Shown: positions 52,323 through 61,640, counted from the stretch's first letter. The stretch is DNA of 64,000 nucleotides from Butyrivibrio sp. Su6 (GCF_900108105.1 NZ_FNUR01000012.1:55804-119803), one strand, 5' to 3'. Notes: generated by a model from the sequence alone, not told the origin. Numbers and translations: made by a program.

Positions 52323-53063
52323 TTACTCAATAAGATTATCAAGCAGTTCTTTCGTGTACTCATGTTGTGGATTTCCAAGAACTTTACCAGTCTCTCCCTC
52401 TTCCACACACTCGCCGTTTTTCATTACCATTATCCTGTCGCACAGCATGCTCACCAGAGCAATGTCATGGGAGACAAATATGATCGACACCCCTTCTTTT
52501 TCCCTCAGCTGCTGCAAAAGAGCTACTACCTGGGCCTGAGTTGTAACATCCAGCGCACTTGTTGCCTCATCGCACAAAAGAATCCCGGCATCAGAACACA
52601 GCGCCCTTGCAATTGACATTCGCTGGCACTGTCCTCCGGACATGCTTCCTGCCTTTTTCTCCAAAAGACTCTCATCAAGCCCAACGGCCTCAAGGATTCG
52701 TGACAGTTTTTCATGGCCACAGCCCTTTGCAGCTTCCACAACGGCTTTTTTCATCTTCATTCTTGGGTCAAAAGACATCTGGGCATCCTGAAATATCATC
52801 TGCAGAAAAGTTCCGGCAAAGGCCGGCGACTTACCTGTATACTCTGTTCCCTTATAATAAAGATTTCCACTATCAGGCTTTTCCAGGCAGCTGACATGAC
52901 GAAGAAGAGTGCTCTTTCCACTTCCGCTCTCGCCGACGATTCCAAGGATCTCTCCATTTTTCAGGAAGAAACTCACATCCTTTAAAGCCTGCAATTTTTT
53001 GCCTTTATCAACGTAACTTTTATTTAGATTTTTTCCTTCTAAAATTATATCTGAATCCGGCAT
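52323..53063 (-). CDS. ABC transporter ATPase, NikE/DppF type
   Basis: The 246-residue ATPase has Walker A GESGSGKST, the signature MSGGQCQRMSIARAL, Walker B ILLCDEATSALD and the His switch VSHDI. It belongs to the peptide/nickel importer group. Its length is close to NikE-type ATPases and shorter than the roughly 330-residue DppF/OppF proteins, which lends weak support to a nickel-type role. It follows the second ATPase gene after one base. Confidence 0.92.
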   Translation of the reverse strand: MPDSDIILEGKNLNKSYVDKGKKLQALKDVSFFLKNGEILGIVGESGSGKSTLLRHVSCLEKPDSGNLYYKGTEYTGKSPAFAGTFLQMIFQDAQMSFDPRMKMKKAVVEAAKGCGHEKLSRILEAVGLDESLLEKKAGSMSGGQCQRMSIARALCSDAGILLCDEATSALDVTTQAQVVALLQQLREKEGVSIIFVSHDIALVSMLCDRIMVMKNGECVEEGETGKVLGNPQHEYTKELLDNLIE

Positions 53064-53064
53064 A

Positions 53065-53787
53065 TCAGCTCACCTTCAGTCTTGGTACGGCCTTCAAGAG
53101 ATTCTTTGTGTACTCGTTTTGTGGATTCTCCAGGATCTCTTTTGCAGGGCCATACTCAAGCATCCTGCCACTTTTCATGATTCCAATGTAATCAGCCATT
53201 TTAGATGCGATACCCAAATGGTGGGTAACCATCAAAATAGTAGTACCCTTTAGTTTGTTGATCTCAAGAAGCTGCTCCACAACCATCCCTGCAGTCTTAA
53301 CATCCAGGGCGCTTGTAACTTCATCGCATAATAAAATTCCCGGCTCCAAGAGCATTGTTGTGGCAATGGCCATACGCTGATTCATGCCTCCTGACAACTC
53401 ATAAGGCCTTGATGCAAGTGCTCTTTTAGCATCATTAAGTCCAAGGATCCGGAGCGTTTTCTCCACTTCATCTATTTTAAAGTCGATGTTATTGCTCTTT
53501 AGTGCCTCCATGATTTGTGCCTTGTAAGTCCTTATGGGATTAAAAGATCCACCGGGATTCTGAGGCACAATACCAAGTAAAATGTCTTTTGGCGTCTCTA
53601 TACTTCCGCATGTTTTAGTCACGCCCCCAAAGCCATGAATAGCCTTAAGAAGCGTAGATTTACCGCTTCCGCTCTCACCAACGATACAGACTCTTTTACC
53701 TGCTTCAACTTCAAAAGAGATATCATTTATAACACTCTCATCACCGTAGCCGGCAGAGAGATTGTTTATCCTAAGTATTGTATCCAT
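53065..53787 (-). CDS. ABC transporter ATPase, NikD/DppD type
   Basis: The 240-residue ATPase has Walker A GESGSGKST, the signature ELSGGMNQRMAIAT, Walker B ILLCDEVTSALD and a His switch in MVTHHLG. It pairs with the neighbouring ATPase as a heterodimer. It lacks the C-terminal extension of DppD-type proteins, as NikD does. It is two bases downstream of the permease gene. Confidence 0.92.
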   Translation of the reverse strand: MDTILRINNLSAGYGDESVINDISFEVEAGKRVCIVGESGSGKSTLLKAIHGFGGVTKTCGSIETPKDILLGIVPQNPGGSFNPIRTYKAQIMEALKSNNIDFKIDEVEKTLRILGLNDAKRALASRPYELSGGMNQRMAIATTMLLEPGILLCDEVTSALDVKTAGMVVEQLLEINKLKGTTILMVTHHLGIASKMADYIGIMKSGRMLEYGPAKEILENPQNEYTKNLLKAVPRLKVS

Positions 53788-53789
53788 GC

Positions 53790-54608
53790 TTAATCCTCAT
53801 CTCTATATTCCATGACGCAGTCCCCAAGATAATTAAATACTATGATGGTGACTATGGTAGCAATTGCCGGATACAGCACAGCCCAAGGTGCTATCTGTAT
53901 ATATGCCCTGGACTCATTGATCATTGAGCCCCACTCAGCAGTGGGTGGCACAACTCCAAGTCCCAAAAAAGACAGGCCCGAAATACCTATCATTGTTGTT
54001 CCTATCTGTGTAAGGGCATTTGTAAGAAGTGGTGCTATTATATTGGGAAGTATGTGGGCCATCATTATAGCCGCCCCACTCTTTCCCGCCAATTTCGCAG
54101 CCTGCACGTAGGGGCAATTCTTTATGGCAAAAGTATGACTCCGTGCAAGTCTGGCAAACCCGGTCCACATAGTTATTCCCAGCGCGATCATGGCACTTGA
54201 AAGTCCTCCTCCAAGAATGCCCGCAACCGCGATGGCTACTACCATCTGAGGAAATGCCAGCATAATATCGGCAATCCTCATCATAATTTCATCCAATATT
54301 CCGCCATAATATCCGCTAAGTACTCCGATAAAGCTCCCAAGGATAAAAGAAATCGCAACCAATATAAATGTAGCTGCTATAGTTGTCCTTGCTCCATATA
54401 AAACTCTTGAAAATACGCATCTTCCCAGGTTATCTGTTCCAAACAGAAATTCCCCGGACGGAGCTGACCTTATGGCTGATGCGCTTGTTGCATATGGATC
54501 ATTAGGTGCAATAACACTTGCGAAAAGAGCTATAAGCACCAAAAGCAGTGCAACACCTGCAGATATTATTACTTTTATTCTGTTAATCTTTTTCCGTTTA
54601 TGGTTCAT
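53790..54608 (-). CDS. ABC transporter permease, NikC/DppC type
   Basis: The 272-residue permease has an N-terminal TM, the DPYATS and FGTDNLGRCVFSR segments typical of DppC/NikC proteins, about five more helices and the EAA-type loop (AAKLAGKSGAAIMMAHILPN, in the middle third). It forms the channel with the B-type permease. Its ATG overlaps the upstream permease stop (ATGA), so the two are coupled. Confidence 0.92.
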   Translation of the reverse strand: MNHKRKKINRIKVIISAGVALLLVLIALFASVIAPNDPYATSASAIRSAPSGEFLFGTDNLGRCVFSRVLYGARTTIAATFILVAISFILGSFIGVLSGYYGGILDEIMMRIADIMLAFPQMVVAIAVAGILGGGLSSAMIALGITMWTGFARLARSHTFAIKNCPYVQAAKLAGKSGAAIMMAHILPNIIAPLLTNALTQIGTTMIGISGLSFLGLGVVPPTAEWGSMINESRAYIQIAPWAVLYPAIATIVTIIVFNYLGDCVMEYRDED

Positions 54609-55531
54609 TAAAAAGACCTCGGATCCAAAAGCCTGTAGGTAATATCAACTATCAGATTTATAACAACATAGATTGTTCCCATAATAAGCACAAAGCCCAT
54701 GATCACAGGGTAGTCCCTGGCTGTTATGGAATCCATCACAAGTTTGCCGATACCCGGCCATCTGAAAATATTCTCAATAACAACGCTGCCTCCCATCAGG
54801 GTTCCGATCTGAAGGCCGATTATTGTAAGTATGTGTCCAAGGCTGTTTCTAAGGACATTGTTGATAAGAATAAATCTGCCCTTTACCTTTCTGGACTTCA
54901 TTCCCACAACATACTCTTCCCCAAGCTGATCTAAGAGTTCGCTCCTAATCTGTCTTGTAAACCTTCCTGCCATGGGTATTGCCAGAGAAAGCGCAGGGAG
55001 CATAAGTCCTTTGATGCTTCCATCTGCAATTACGGGAAAGACCTTGATATGTATGCAAAACAGATACATCAAAAGTACTGATATCAGGAAATTCGGAAGA
55101 GAATTACCTATAAATGAAAAGAGCCTGACAATATGGTCTACCAATTTTCCTTTTTTGACCGCTGACACTATTCCCAGTGGAAAAGAGATTATAAGCGCCA
55201 AAAGCAGACTGGTTAAAGCCAGTCCACATGTGTTCTTAAGCCCTTTTATCAGTTTTGGCGCGACCGGAAGATCATCCTTAAAGGAAACGCCAAAATCTCC
55301 CCTAAGAACATTCGAAAGCCACTCCGCGTACCTAACGATAAAGGGGCGGAGGAGGCCAAGCCTCTCCCGCTCCGCTTGCAGTATTTCTTTTGTGACCACC
55401 ACACCCTGGGAGGTGAGTCTCTTTTCCGCAGGGTCACCGGGAGCCAGATACATTATGCCAAACACAAGAAAGCTCAGCACTAAAAGTATCAGGGCAAGTC
55501 CCAGGATCCTTTTAAGTATTTGTTTAGCCAT
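54608..55531 (-). CDS. ABC transporter permease, NikB/DppB type
   Basis: The 307-residue permease has the N-terminal helix and the PGDPAEKRL segment of DppB/NikB proteins, six helices and the EAA-type loop near GMKSRKVKGRFILINNVLRNS, read in parts. Its start overlaps the end of the solute-binding protein gene by 8 bp. Confidence 0.92.
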   Translation of the reverse strand: MAKQILKRILGLALILLVLSFLVFGIMYLAPGDPAEKRLTSQGVVVTKEILQAERERLGLLRPFIVRYAEWLSNVLRGDFGVSFKDDLPVAPKLIKGLKNTCGLALTSLLLALIISFPLGIVSAVKKGKLVDHIVRLFSFIGNSLPNFLISVLLMYLFCIHIKVFPVIADGSIKGLMLPALSLAIPMAGRFTRQIRSELLDQLGEEYVVGMKSRKVKGRFILINNVLRNSLGHILTIIGLQIGTLMGGSVVIENIFRWPGIGKLVMDSITARDYPVIMGFVLIMGTIYVVINLIVDITYRLLDPRSF

Positions 55532-57119
55532 TAATGTCAGTCTCTGCGTCTACTCCATAGAAATCGAAAGGAACATACTCAGCAAATCCGCTTACGCCCT
55601 TACGAAGAACTGTAGTGTTATTGAAAAGTCCAACATATCCAAATGCATTGTCATCTATAGCAATCTGAACGATCTTGTTGGCAAGCTCTGCTCTCTTTGC
55701 AGTATCTGTCTCAATTCTGAGCTGCTCAATCATGCTCTGGCATTCAGCACTCTCAAATCCACCTACATTGTAGTAAGCTCCGTCTGCAAGAGTTGAGTCG
55801 ATGAAGTAAAGAGGATCACCTGACTTATCAGCGATCATGCAGTAAAGAGCAAGATCAAAATCAGCGTTTGCAATGTAAGTAGCATCCGGATCTTCCTCAA
55901 CTCTAAGTGTTGAATCAATACCAACAGCCTTAAGCTGCTCCTGGATTAGGATTGCAAGAGTATCTAGAGATCTTGCTGCATAATATGCAATGCTGATGCT
56001 AAGCTTCTGTCCATCCTTCTCATAGATGCCGTCAGCTCCAAGTGTATAACCATCGGCCTCCAAAAGCTCTTTTGCCTTGGCAGTATCTACTGCAGGAACA
56101 TTTACCTTGCCATAAGCAGCTGATGTTGAGAATGGTCCAACTGCTGCAGATACTGTACCTGAAAGGTACTCTGCAATCTTGTCCTTATCAACAGTGAGAT
56201 TGATTGCTTCTCTCACAGAATCATCAAGTGTATTCTCATTGAGAATGTAGAACTGAAGACGTGCACCTGGAATTGAAACTACATCGTACAGATCAGGGCT
56301 CTGGTTATAAACCTCAAGAGCTGCTGATGAAACGCTGTTGTAGCAGTCGATCTCGCCGCTCTGCATAGCAAGGAGCTTGGGATCATCCTCCTGCATGTAG
56401 TAGAATACAGCGCCGTCGAGCTTAACATCGCCGCCCCAGTAGTTTTCGTTCTTTGCTACTGTTACGTCTCCCTCAGGGATAAACTCTGTAATAACAAATG
56501 GTCCTGTGCATACAGGTGCGTTGTCAAAATCTGTTGTTGCATCAAGATCGATCATTCCGCACTCAGGACTTGCAAGGTCGTTCTTAAGAGTAGGATAAAC
56601 TTCCTTTGTATCGATAACGATTGTCTTGTCATCTGTAGCAGTCATTTCAAAATCGCCAAGATAAGCAAATCTGCTGTTCTCTGCAGCAAGACGCTGAAGG
56701 TTTCTGATGACCATATCAGCTGTCAGAGGGTTTCCGTTTGAGAACTGAACTCCATCATTAAGTGTAATTGTCCATGTGCTGCCATCAGCTACTGCGTCTT
56801 TGGCAAGGCATGGTACTGCGCTCATGGTCTCATCAAGCTTAAACAGTGCCTCTGAAACACCATAAATTGATGTGTACCATCCATAATACTCTTTGTGTAC
56901 GTCAAGACTTGGATAAGCAAAAGATGCTGCAGTGTGAAGAATCTTTTCACCTGTAGCCGTAGACTGGCTTGCGTCAGCTGTCTGATTCTCAGATGTTGTT
57001 GCCTGTGTATCAGCAGGTGTCTGCGTTTCTGTTGTATGTGTGTCTGCACCTGAACCACAAGCTACCATTGATAGTGTCATGGTTGCAGCAAGAAGTGCTG
57101 CTAAAAACTTTTTCTTCAT
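55524..57119 (-). CDS. Family 5 solute-binding lipoprotein, NikA/DppA type
   Basis: The 531-residue lipoprotein has the lipobox LSMVACG (lipid on Cys21), a Thr/Gln-rich linker to about residue 60, then the SBP family 5 fold with NENYWGGDV and TLNDGVQFSNG. It delivers a peptide, nickel or nickel-chelate to the two permeases. It heads the seven-gene operon (SBP, two permeases, two ATPases, methyltransferase, DUF4198-like). GGAGG lies seven bases before the ATG. The specific ligand cannot be read; the accessory genes favour a metal chelate. Confidence 0.92.
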   Translation of the reverse strand: MKKKFLAALLAATMTLSMVACGSGADTHTTETQTPADTQATTSENQTADASQSTATGEKILHTAASFAYPSLDVHKEYYGWYTSIYGVSEALFKLDETMSAVPCLAKDAVADGSTWTITLNDGVQFSNGNPLTADMVIRNLQRLAAENSRFAYLGDFEMTATDDKTIVIDTKEVYPTLKNDLASPECGMIDLDATTDFDNAPVCTGPFVITEFIPEGDVTVAKNENYWGGDVKLDGAVFYYMQEDDPKLLAMQSGEIDCYNSVSSAALEVYNQSPDLYDVVSIPGARLQFYILNENTLDDSVREAINLTVDKDKIAEYLSGTVSAAVGPFSTSAAYGKVNVPAVDTAKAKELLEADGYTLGADGIYEKDGQKLSISIAYYAARSLDTLAILIQEQLKAVGIDSTLRVEEDPDATYIANADFDLALYCMIADKSGDPLYFIDSTLADGAYYNVGGFESAECQSMIEQLRIETDTAKRAELANKIVQIAIDDNAFGYVGLFNNTTVLRKGVSGFAEYVPFDFYGVDAETDING

Positions 57120-57164
57120 AATATTGTATCCTCCACTGTGTCTGAATCACCTCACACAATGAAA

Positions 57165-57208
57165 AGGATAGCATTGTGAAATCCGCCACACAAGCCCCCC
57201 GGGGGGTT
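57165..57208 (-). promoter_or_regulatory. GC-palindrome promoter of the ABC operon
   Basis: Read on the minus strand, AACCCCCCGGGGGGCTTG (57208 to 57191) merges with the -35 TTGTGT (57188-57193). A 17-bp spacer leads to TATCCT (57165-57170), about 46 nt before the SBP start. The match to the element at 49717-49734 is 17 of 18 aligned positions if the central base is allowed to differ. Confidence 0.7.
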
Positions 57209-57253
57209 CCTGACACACTTAACTTGGCACAATACATGCCTCCATGAAATGGT

Positions 57254-57277
57254 CTTCCATCACAACTTCCATCACAA
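57254..57277. repeat. Perfect 12-bp tandem repeat
   Basis: CTTCCATCACAA occurs twice head-to-tail (57254-57265 and 57266-57277), about 50 bp upstream of the GC palindrome of the ABC operon. It could be a pair of regulator half-sites or slippage. Confidence 0.6.
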
Positions 57278-57297
57278 AAATTTTATAATCTGTTCGA

Positions 57298-57363
57298 TTG
57301 AAACATTTGTTCGACAAGTGTATTATATGAAATACACAAACAATTGTTCGGAACATATATTCG
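57298..57363 (+). promoter_or_regulatory. Promoter of the HAD-like gene with LexA-like boxes
   Basis: TTGAAA (57298-57303), 17 bp and TATTAT (57321-57326) form a good promoter. Two sequences related to the Firmicute LexA site CGAACATATGTTCG overlap or follow it: GAAACATTTGTTCG (57300-57313) on the -35 and spacer, and GGAACATATATTCG (57350-57363) in the leader. This layout would allow SOS repression, but neither box is a perfect match. Confidence 0.5.
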
Positions 57364-57385
57364 ATATTTGTTATGAGGAAATGCT

Positions 57386-57733
57386 ATGGAAACAGATTAT
57401 AAGATCATTGCGGTGGACTTTGATGGAACGCTTTGCTATAGCAACTGGCCGGATCTGGGTGCACCCAATAAGACACTAATAGAATATCTGATTAAAGAAA
57501 AAGCTGCCGGAAATAAGCTCATCCTCTGGACCTGCCGTGCTGGGCAGGCGCTGATGGATGCCACAAGATGGTGTGAGGACCACGGTCTGTCTTTTGATGC
57601 GGTCAATGACAATCTGCCTGAGATAGTAGAGCTTTACGGAAACAACAGCAGGAAGATCACCTGTGACCTGTATATTGACGACAGAAGTGTCTATATCGAT
57701 GCTATGGGAAATCTCCAAGGAGCTGCATTATGA
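57386..57733 (+). CDS. Small HAD-like hydrolase
   Basis: The 115-residue protein has the HAD motif I VDFDGTLCY (both Asp) at residues 9-17, a motif II-like WTCRAG, and YIDDRSVYID as the acidic C-terminal motif. It has no cap domain and is at the small end of the family, like BT0820-type and phage-related polynucleotide-kinase-like HAD proteins. The substrate is unknown. GAGG lies eight bases before the ATG. It stands alone behind a promoter with LexA-like sites and is convergent with nrdG. Confidence 0.8.
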   Translation: METDYKIIAVDFDGTLCYSNWPDLGAPNKTLIEYLIKEKAAGNKLILWTCRAGQALMDATRWCEDHGLSFDAVNDNLPEIVELYGNNSRKITCDLYIDDRSVYIDAMGNLQGAAL

Positions 57734-57760
57734 GTAGTTTTATAAGTATAGTTTAAGATG

Positions 57761-58312
57761 TCATGCTTTTCTTGATTCGTCTCTGTCATTATATTTGGAT
57801 AAGACTACGTTTCCTGTTTTAAGTGTCTCTTGAACATCAATTACTCGCTGATTGGAGGAACCTCTGAATCTGAGCATCAGATCTTTTTTATCCAAAATGA
57901 ACTCCCCATCTACCAATACATCTAGCATAGAAAGGATGGCCTCGGTGTCTTCCCCGTGACAACGCTTATTATTGGGATCAGTAAGTTCTTCCCATACGTA
58001 TCCTGAGTAGATCCATATTGTTTTTCCCGGGCATTCATCTTTTATACGCTTGATAAATGGAGATAGTACCTTTTGGTTAGCCACCTCCATAGGCTCACCT
58101 CCAAGAATAGTTATCCCATTGATGTAGGCCGGTTTCAATGACTCAATTATTTCATCTTCTACTGCCTTGGTGAACAATTCACCATAGTTGAAGTCCCAGG
58201 TCATCTCGTTAAAGCACCCCTTGCAATGATGCGTGCATCCAGATACAAATAATGAGGTCCTGCACCCTATGCCATTTGCAACATCTGTATATATAATCTG
58301 CCCGTAATTCAT
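57761..58312 (-). CDS. nrdG: Anaerobic ribonucleotide reductase activating enzyme
   Basis: The 183-residue radical-SAM enzyme makes the glycyl radical on NrdD. The iron-sulfur cluster motif is CTHHCKGC, with the conserved NYGQIIYTDVANGIGCRTS N-terminus, read in parts. I start at 58312, with GAGAGG six bases upstream, since the longer frame adds 26 non-conserved residues. It lies 81 bp after nrdD. Confidence 0.95.
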   Translation of the reverse strand: MNYGQIIYTDVANGIGCRTSLFVSGCTHHCKGCFNEMTWDFNYGELFTKAVEDEIIESLKPAYINGITILGGEPMEVANQKVLSPFIKRIKDECPGKTIWIYSGYVWEELTDPNNKRCHGEDTEAILSMLDVLVDGEFILDKKDLMLRFRGSSNQRVIDVQETLKTGNVVLSKYNDRDESRKA

Positions 58313-58393
58313 AGTATACCTCTCTGATAAGCGATAAGCCGGGATTTCTCCCGGCTCTTCACTTTTTATGTAATAAACTTTTTCATACACGTA

Positions 58394-60628
58394 TTAACTG
58401 CATTTTGGGTTTGACATATGAAGAACTCGCTCTTTGATCTCCTGTGTACGTCCCTGGTTCCAGAACTGTGTTCCAATGTAACCACATGTACGTCTTGCTA
58501 CGTTCATCTTGTTCTGGTCACGGTTTCCACAGTTAGGGCACTCCCAAATAAGCTTTCCGTCTGTATCTGTAACGATCTTGATCTCTCCGTCATAACCACA
58601 GCACTGGCAGTAATCTGACTTTGTGTTGAGCTCAGCGTACATGATGTTTTCATAGATGTACTTCATAACTGAGATAACTGCCTCAATGTTGTTGTTCATG
58701 TCAGGAACTTCAACATAGCTGATAGCTCCACCAGGTGAAAGGGCCTGGAACTCAGATTCGAATTTAAGCTTTGTGAAAGCATCGATCTGCTCTGTTACAT
58801 GAACATGATAGCTGTTTGTAATATAGTTCTTATCTGTTACTTCAGGAATGATACCAAATCTCTTCTGAAGGCACTTAGCAAACTTATATGTTGTTGACTC
58901 AAGTGGTGTTCCATAAAGTGAGAAAGAAATATTTGTATCAGCTCTCCACTTTGCACACTTGTCGTTAAGGAACTGCATTACCTTAAGTGCAAAGTCTTTT
59001 CCTCTAGGATCTGTATGAGATACACCCTTCATGTATTTTGTACATTCGCAAAGACCTGCATATCCAAGAGAAATTGTTGAATAGTTGCCAAAGAGCAGAG
59101 GATCAATTGTCTCTCCCTTAGCAAGTCTTGCCAAAGCTCCGTTCTGCCAAAGGATTGGCGCTACATCTGAAGGAGTTCCAAGAAGTCTGTTATGTCTGCA
59201 CATAAGTGCTCGCTTGCAGAGCTCTGTTCTCTCTTCCATAAGCTGCCAGAACTTCTCTTCATCCTTATTGGATGAGCAAGCTACATCAACAAGGTTGATT
59301 GTAACTACGCCCTGGTTGAAACGACCATAATACTTGTGATCGCCTTCTTTGTAGTTCAAAGCATGTGCTTTATTATCCTTATTGCAAAGACCTTCTGCTA
59401 CATTCTCGTTATCAGGTGTAAGGAAGCTTCTGCATCCCATGCAAGGATATACATCGCCGCCCTTTAATTCTTTCATCTTCTTAGCTGAAATGTAGTCAGG
59501 AACAAGTCTCTTGGCTGTACACTTAGCAGCAAGCTCTGTCAGATACCAGTACTTGGAATCCTCATGGATATTGTCCTCATCAAGAACGTAGATAAGCTTA
59601 GGGAATGCTGGTGTGATAAGCTGTCCCTTCTCGTTCTTAACACCAAGGATACGCTGCTTGAGCATCTCTTCGATAACCATAGCAAGGTCTTCTCTTTCCT
59701 GACCTTCTGGTACTTCGTCAAGATACATGTAAACTGTAATAAATGGAGCCTGTCCATTTGTTGTCATAAGAGTGATGACCTGATACTGAATTACCTGGCA
59801 TCCTCTTTCGATCTCTTTTTTAACTCGCATCTCTGCGATCTCGTTTACCTGCTTCTTGTTGATCTTCATTCCGGCAGTTTCAAACTCAAGAGCAACTTCT
59901 TTTCTGAATTTCTGTCTTGAAACATCAACAAATGGTACAAGATGTGAAAGAGTAATACTCTGTCCGCCGTACTGTGAGCTTGCGATCTGAGCGATTGCCT
60001 GTGTTGCAATATTGCAGGCAGTTGAGAAGCTCTTTGGTCTCTCGATCATTGTTTCAGAAATAACTGTTCCGTTCTGAAGCATATCCTCGAGGTTTACAAG
60101 ACAACAGTTGTGCATATGCTGTGCAAAGTAATCTGAATCATGGAAGTGGATAAGTCCCTCTTCATGTGCCTTTACAACGTCTTCAGGAAGAAGGAATCTT
60201 CTTGTGATATCCTTAGATACCTCACCTGCCATGTAATCTCTCTGCACGCTGTTAACAGTAGGGTTCTTGTTTGAGTTCTCCTGCTTAACTTCCTCATTGC
60301 TGCACTCAATAAGAGACATGATCTGCTCATCAGTAGTGTTGGACTTTCTGACAAGAGCATGCTTATAGCGGTATGTGATGTATTTTCTGGCAACCTCAAG
60401 TTTACCTGATTTCATGAGGCCATCCTCAACCATATCCTGGATTTCCTCAACGCTTGCTGCACGTGTAAGTGATGCGCACTGACTCTCTACAGCTCTCTCA
60501 ATATCGCTTATCTGCCCAGCTGTAAGCTTTTTTTCGTCGGTAACTTCGTTGTTTGCCTTCTCAATAGCAGCTATGATCTTATCGCCATTGAAGATCACTT
60601 CTTTACCGCTTCTCTTAATTATTTTCAT
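58394..60628 (-). CDS. nrdD: Anaerobic (class III) ribonucleoside-triphosphate reductase
   Basis: The 744-residue glycyl-radical enzyme makes dNTPs without oxygen. It has an N-terminal ATP-cone (about 1-90) for allosteric control, the ten-strand barrel, a zinc site with CQCC and CPNC, and the radical loop RRTCGYIG with Gly716 as the likely radical residue. It forms an operon with nrdG. The promoter carries NrdR-like boxes. No aerobic RNR gene is in the window, which fits an obligate anaerobe. Confidence 0.97.
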   Translation of the reverse strand: MKIIKRSGKEVIFNGDKIIAAIEKANNEVTDEKKLTAGQISDIERAVESQCASLTRAASVEEIQDMVEDGLMKSGKLEVARKYITYRYKHALVRKSNTTDEQIMSLIECSNEEVKQENSNKNPTVNSVQRDYMAGEVSKDITRRFLLPEDVVKAHEEGLIHFHDSDYFAQHMHNCCLVNLEDMLQNGTVISETMIERPKSFSTACNIATQAIAQIASSQYGGQSITLSHLVPFVDVSRQKFRKEVALEFETAGMKINKKQVNEIAEMRVKKEIERGCQVIQYQVITLMTTNGQAPFITVYMYLDEVPEGQEREDLAMVIEEMLKQRILGVKNEKGQLITPAFPKLIYVLDEDNIHEDSKYWYLTELAAKCTAKRLVPDYISAKKMKELKGGDVYPCMGCRSFLTPDNENVAEGLCNKDNKAHALNYKEGDHKYYGRFNQGVVTINLVDVACSSNKDEEKFWQLMEERTELCKRALMCRHNRLLGTPSDVAPILWQNGALARLAKGETIDPLLFGNYSTISLGYAGLCECTKYMKGVSHTDPRGKDFALKVMQFLNDKCAKWRADTNISFSLYGTPLESTTYKFAKCLQKRFGIIPEVTDKNYITNSYHVHVTEQIDAFTKLKFESEFQALSPGGAISYVEVPDMNNNIEAVISVMKYIYENIMYAELNTKSDYCQCCGYDGEIKIVTDTDGKLIWECPNCGNRDQNKMNVARRTCGYIGTQFWNQGRTQEIKERVLHMSNPKCS

Positions 60629-60724
60629 AAGAACCCCCTTCTAAAGTTTAAAAAATCCTGGTTTTTTCCCATAAATTAGACATGTCTATCATCTAGCAAT
60701 AAACATGTCGGTCTTTTTAAAAAA

Positions 60725-60779
60725 TCACTATATGTTGTGGTCGTAACTATATAATAATACATTATATAGATTAATTCAA
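60725..60779 (-). promoter_or_regulatory. nrdD promoter with NrdR-like boxes
   Basis: On the minus strand TTGAAT (60774-60779), 17 bp and TATTAT (60751-60756) form a promoter. TCACTATATGTTGTGG (60725-60740) is a good match to the NrdR box ACACWATATATWGTGT; a weaker one, ACATTATATAGATTAA, is at 60759-60774. The centres are 34 bp apart, close to the three turns usual for NrdR box pairs. NrdR repression is therefore likely. Confidence 0.65.
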
Positions 60780-60788
60780 GGTCTGTTT

Positions 60789-61610
60789 TTAATCGATTTT
60801 TCGTACCTGTTCAAGCCTGTTATGCAGTCTTTTCAAGTGTTCTAACGTTTTTTCATCATTTACTTCATTTCCTGAAAAATAATATTTTGTTTTTGTATCA
60901 CACAATATATTGTGGTGCTCATCAAAATAAACTACCCTATCCGGATCATCAGAAAGAGTAATTCCTGTAACATCAGCTAAATGCCTGATAGTTCCAAGGT
61001 TTCCGTCTATGAGCAGAGTATCATCACCAAAGTATTCCTTATACAAAGGCTTGAAATAGTTAAAATGTGTACACCCAAGCACCAATGCAGAATAGCCATC
61101 TTTGTCATACTCTGAGAACTGGCTGTTTATATACTCTCTGACTTGTTCTGACTCGAACTCTTCTCTCTCCGCAAACTCCACAAGTCTTGGCATTGGAAGA
61201 AGATCTACTCTATGGTCCTCATCTACCCTGTGAAGCAGATTTTTTAATTTATCTTCCCTGATCGTAACAGGCGTAGCGATAACCATTATACGCTTTTTAT
61301 CTGTTCCTTCAACGGCAGGTTTTACAGCTGGCTCCATCCCCAGTATTGGCAGGCTATATCGCTTTCTCAGTTCCTTTACAGCCACACTGGTTGCGGTGTT
61401 GCAGGCTATGACTATAGCGTCAACGCCCTGTTTTATGAGAAACTCTGTTATCTCTATTGCGTAGCCAAGTATCTGTTCCTTAGTTTTTAATCCATAAGGA
61501 ACATGCTCCGTATCTGCATAAAAAATATATTCTTGTCCCGGCAATTGGTGGTAGGCTTCGTGAAGAACAGACAAACCTCCTATGCCAGAATCAAAAATGC
61601 CAATCTTCAT
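60789..61610 (-). CDS. murI: Glutamate racemase
   Basis: The 273-residue enzyme makes D-glutamate for peptidoglycan. The two catalytic cysteines are in IACNTATS and LGCTHF, and the N-terminal GIFDSGIGG motif is present. I start at 61610, where GAGG precedes the ATG and the conserved sequence begins. The start codon is only 30 bp from the divergent start at 61641. Confidence 0.95.
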   Translation of the reverse strand: MKIGIFDSGIGGLSVLHEAYHQLPGQEYIFYADTEHVPYGLKTKEQILGYAIEITEFLIKQGVDAIVIACNTATSVAVKELRKRYSLPILGMEPAVKPAVEGTDKKRIMVIATPVTIREDKLKNLLHRVDEDHRVDLLPMPRLVEFAEREEFESEQVREYINSQFSEYDKDGYSALVLGCTHFNYFKPLYKEYFGDDTLLIDGNLGTIRHLADVTGITLSDDPDRVVYFDEHHNILCDTKTKYYFSGNEVNDEKTLEHLKRLHNRLEQVRKID

Positions 61611-61628
61611 TATTTTTTCCTCTTTTGT

Positions 61629-61634
61629 TATACT
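61629..61634 (+). promoter_or_regulatory. -10 box placing the transcription start at the ATG of 61641
   Basis: TATACT lies six bases before ATG 61641. The weak -35 TTCATT (61606-61611) is 17 bp upstream. No ribosome site lies between, so the mRNA is predicted to be leaderless. Confidence 0.45.
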
Positions 61635-61640
61635 AATTAT

